From Rhodamnia argentea (Eukaryota; Streptophyta; Magnoliopsida; Myrtales; Myrtaceae), in assembly GCF_020921035.1 (NCBI RefSeq), contig NC_063156.1:21438283-21502282 (forward strand): a DNA stretch of 64,000 bases, given 5' to 3'. This document shows positions 61,021 through 64,000 of this stretch, piece after piece (within the stretch, counting starts at the first letter, position 1; every line of letters begins with the position of its first letter). The notes below the pieces were generated by a model, which did no database searches, was not told the DNA's origin, and saw only the letters and a list, made by a program, of their open reading frames with translations. The translations under genes were made by a program, and so were the position numbers.

Positions 61021-64000
61021 TTCATGTTATTCCCAACTCATGGGATTTTTTACCTTAATCAAGCAAAATATACAAATTGGGCCCTTTCTAGGCATTATCT
61101 TCCTTTGAGTCAGTTATTACATTTGATCTAGATATATTTAATTGTGTTTTAGTCAAAGCAATTTCGCAATTTGATCATATTCGAATTTTGAACTAATTGT
61201 GGGACATTTTGGACCTAATTTGGGGTTTTTGGTCAATTTATTGTTTTCATGAGGAACTGAACCCTTACCCAAGTGTAATTGACCCTAACAGACACATTGG
61301 TGGAATCATATTTGCAAAATTCAGTCATTAAGGTCTTCAGTTGGTCAATTTACGCTTAATTTGGCACAAAATTTTGGGGTTTTTATGGATAATCAAACCA
61401 ATTGGATCAAACGTTACCACGACTAGGTCTTAAGCATGTTCTGGGATTCAATTTTGAGTTTAAATTTGCAAAAAATGTTGAATTGGGGGTTTAATTGAGT
61501 TGAAATATCAGGATCGGGTCAACGGCCCGGTCGACCCGTTGACCAGGTTGTTTTTGCAGAACTAATTTGGTTCGTTCCCTTGGATCGAGAGAGAGACCGA
61601 GAAAGGAACCGCCAAATTGGTACCCAAATCACAACACCCAAGCCGCAATCCAGCGCCGATCATCCACCCAAACGGCTTCGGCGCCAGCTAACTGACCAAA
61701 ACGTGTGGGGCACTTGCGGGGACAGGTGGCAAAATAAAATTAAAAAAAAAAAAGAGCGGGGAGAGTTTGTTGGAGGGGGGAATTAATCTGCCCAAGCTCC
61801 ATTCCGCGTGAGAGGCACGTGGGTGCACCGGGGAAACTCTTAACAGAACTAGAGAGTGAAGTGAGAGAAAAACTAGAGAGAGAGGGGATCGAGAGCTCGT
61901 TTGGTCGCCATTTCTAGCTGCGATCGGGAGAGAGATCTCTCGAGCTCCAATCGGCCATCCGCGAGCAAATCAAGCTCGCCTGAGCTACGTCTGACCTCCA
62001 TTCGAGCTTGACGAAGGCTTCAGACGCCGCCCTTGCCGCTGTCATTGCCGCTTAATAGGTCGGTTTCTCCCTCGCTTGACTATGCTCTGTTTTCGGTCTG
62101 ATCCTGTGCTTGAGTTCAATCGAGCGATTTAGGACTTGTTTTCGTGTTTTTGAGTTTCGATTCGCATCTAGAGTGTCCTCTAAGCATATCCTATGGCTTT
62201 CCTTGCATCGATTTGCCTGAAACCGCCATAATCGAGCTTCGCAAGCTCTCCAGTCTGGTGGCGAGCTCGCTACCTCAAACTAGATATGGCCGAAGCTTAA
62301 GGACCTCGAGGTAAGTTTCTGAGCTTCCTTATATGCTTGTTGATTCATTAATTTTAAGATTGAACCCCGAAAGTTTGGAGAAACGATGTCGCCGGAAAAT
62401 CGCGACTGTTAGTTGCTGGTTAGGTAGTTTTTAGGCTTCCTCGAAGGCTAAATCTGTTATATGTCGATCCTAGGTTGTTGACTAGTCGATCTAGATAAAA
62501 AAAATCGGAGAGGAATTCATGTGTTTTGGCTGTTGTTTGGGACTTCCGGCGAGGTTCCGACAGTTTTGGCCAGACTTCGCAGACTCCGATCGTCTTCCCC
62601 GGCGAACCAGTTGACCAGTCAACAATGCCTATGTGGCGCCACGTCGCGCACAGCTGGCATCCACATGGCGCACAGGTGGCGCCCCGGCAGCTTTTAAAAA
62701 AAATTAAAAATTGATAATCTTAGGTCAGTCGGGCGAGCGGATTGGGTTTGGACCGGGCAGGATCTGGTCACTGACCCCCCCCCGCAAACCCGACACGTGT
62801 CAGCCTCTGGATTAATCTAGATTAAAAAATCTAATAAAAATTAGAAAAATAAAAAAATATAAATAAAAAAATTTTGGCAATACTGTGTCATTTTGGATTG
62901 ACCCATCGGGTCAACAGTTCCGAAAAAACAAAATTAAAGAAAATAAAAAATATTTTTAATTAAAAAATAAAAAAATCAGAAAAATTATAAAAATCCATAG
63001 AAGTAGAAAAATGACTAGTTTTACCTTGTTTGACCTAATTTTCTTAGTTTTGGATTTAAATTCTATGAACATTGTAAAATTTATCCCTTTTGGAAAGTTG
63101 CCAACTCGCTTCAAATCAAATCCAAATCTAATCCTTTACTAAGACCTTAGACTGCGTTTGGTTGCCTGGATTTCTAGTTAGGATATGACTGAACATGATA
63201 GAATAAGAAATCTAAGGATTTTGTCATATACTATTTAGTGCTTGGTGAGTTACGGATTTAAAGTCGAATAATCATAAGCAAAGAACAGTTGAGATCGACT
63301 CTATTTTGCTAAAACATATAAATGCTTTAGAAATTATTCATTTATGAATTCTAATGAGTAAATTATTCTTGAGCAGAAGTTTGTGCAATATCGACGGAGC
63401 ATACACCGCAGAATCGATGGTCTCAATTTGGAGTTAAATTCTTTGAGAATGACTCGTTGTTTTGTTGAGTGAGTAAATAAGTGCTGAACAATCAATTATT
63501 CAATCTCTTTTAGCAAGTTGAAGTTGCACTCGTGCAGGTCATCCAAGAGAGCCTTTTCGAATGTCGAGACTCATTTTGAAAGTTGATGATCAACATCGAG
63601 TTCTTCATAATATGTCGAGATCCATTTAGAATATTGAAAAGGTTCATACTATTAAAAAATGAGGAACGCGATCTCATATAACGCCAAACAATCAATTGAT
63701 GAACAAGGTAAGAGCTTGAGAGAGTCCAAACCAATTTAGAGCCATCTGGATCCTTAATTGGTAATCACCTCAAAGGGTCGCGACAATTACAAATTTCTAT
63801 TGTTCTAATTTTTTTTTTATTTTTCTTAGGAAATCGCCAGATTTTCTTCTTCCTCCGCCGGCGGCTGGTGAATCAAAGAAACAGTTGTTAAGCAACTCAT
63901 TTATAACTTATTTAAATTTATTCTTAAAACTAAATTTAACCCATTTATAATTCACGTTATTAAATATAAATCAATATATGAGTTTTACCCCCATTTTGCC
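61021..64000. other. Unassigned repeat-like DNA to the window end
   Basis: No gene is supported. A GC-richer stretch at about 61500-62800 holds GA runs and repeated ggtcaac/gttgacc words, and is bordered by AT-rich DNA. It looks like retrotransposon LTR or leader DNA, but no matching second LTR or protein motif is in the window. Confidence 0.3.

Overview
The window is nuclear DNA from a flowering plant, most likely a woody core eudicot; I lean towards Myrtaceae, but that is inference. The evidence is multi-exon genes with GT-AG introns, AT-rich non-coding DNA, plant-only protein families (GUB_WAK lectin-like, BOI-type RING, chloroplast SppA), Ty1/copia, Ty3/gypsy, hAT and Mutator-like insertions, and GA/CT-rich 5' leaders. 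There are no operons, CRISPR arrays or bacterial features.

Genic part (1-32.7 kb). The + strand starts with the last four visible exons (463-2890) of a very large multipass membrane protein cut by the window edge, then a four-exon dithiol glutaredoxin (3758-4480). All later genes up to 32.7 kb are on the - strand: a two-exon GUB_WAK extracellular protein lacking membrane and kinase parts (5619-6854), MPP10 of the SSU processome (8150-11764, 13 exons, one GC-AG intron), an uncharacterised multipass membrane protein (13080-15709, 8 exons), chloroplast protease SPPA (21693-28870, 13 exons) and a UVR plus ApaG domain protein (29512-32675, 6 exons). I set exon borders by reading splice sites and checking that codon phase is kept across each junction and that the product matches the family as I remember it.

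Repeat-rich part (33-55 kb). In order: degenerate Mutator-like inverted-repeat elements; a minisatellite (35569-36222); a young copia element (36252-40848) with 283-bp LTRs but a broken pol; a fragment resembling exon 1 of a DUF1218 gene; a 139-bp foldback; a 429-bp MITE with a perfect 9-bp target duplication; a 1.9-kb deleted gypsy-type element (43899-45822, - strand) that seems to carry pieces of a calcium-dependent protein kinase gene and an ER HSP90 (GRP94) gene; an old copia pol fragment; and a deleted hAT element (51374-52663).

Distal part (55-64 kb). A BOI-related RING E3 ligase gene (CDS 56079-59159, 3 coding exons, + strand) is followed by a 338-bp tandem duplication and unassigned repeat-like DNA to the window end.

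The host genes are ordinary, unrelated housekeeping or signalling loci and do not form a pathway. The item most worth a second look is the gypsy-type element with captured host gene pieces.
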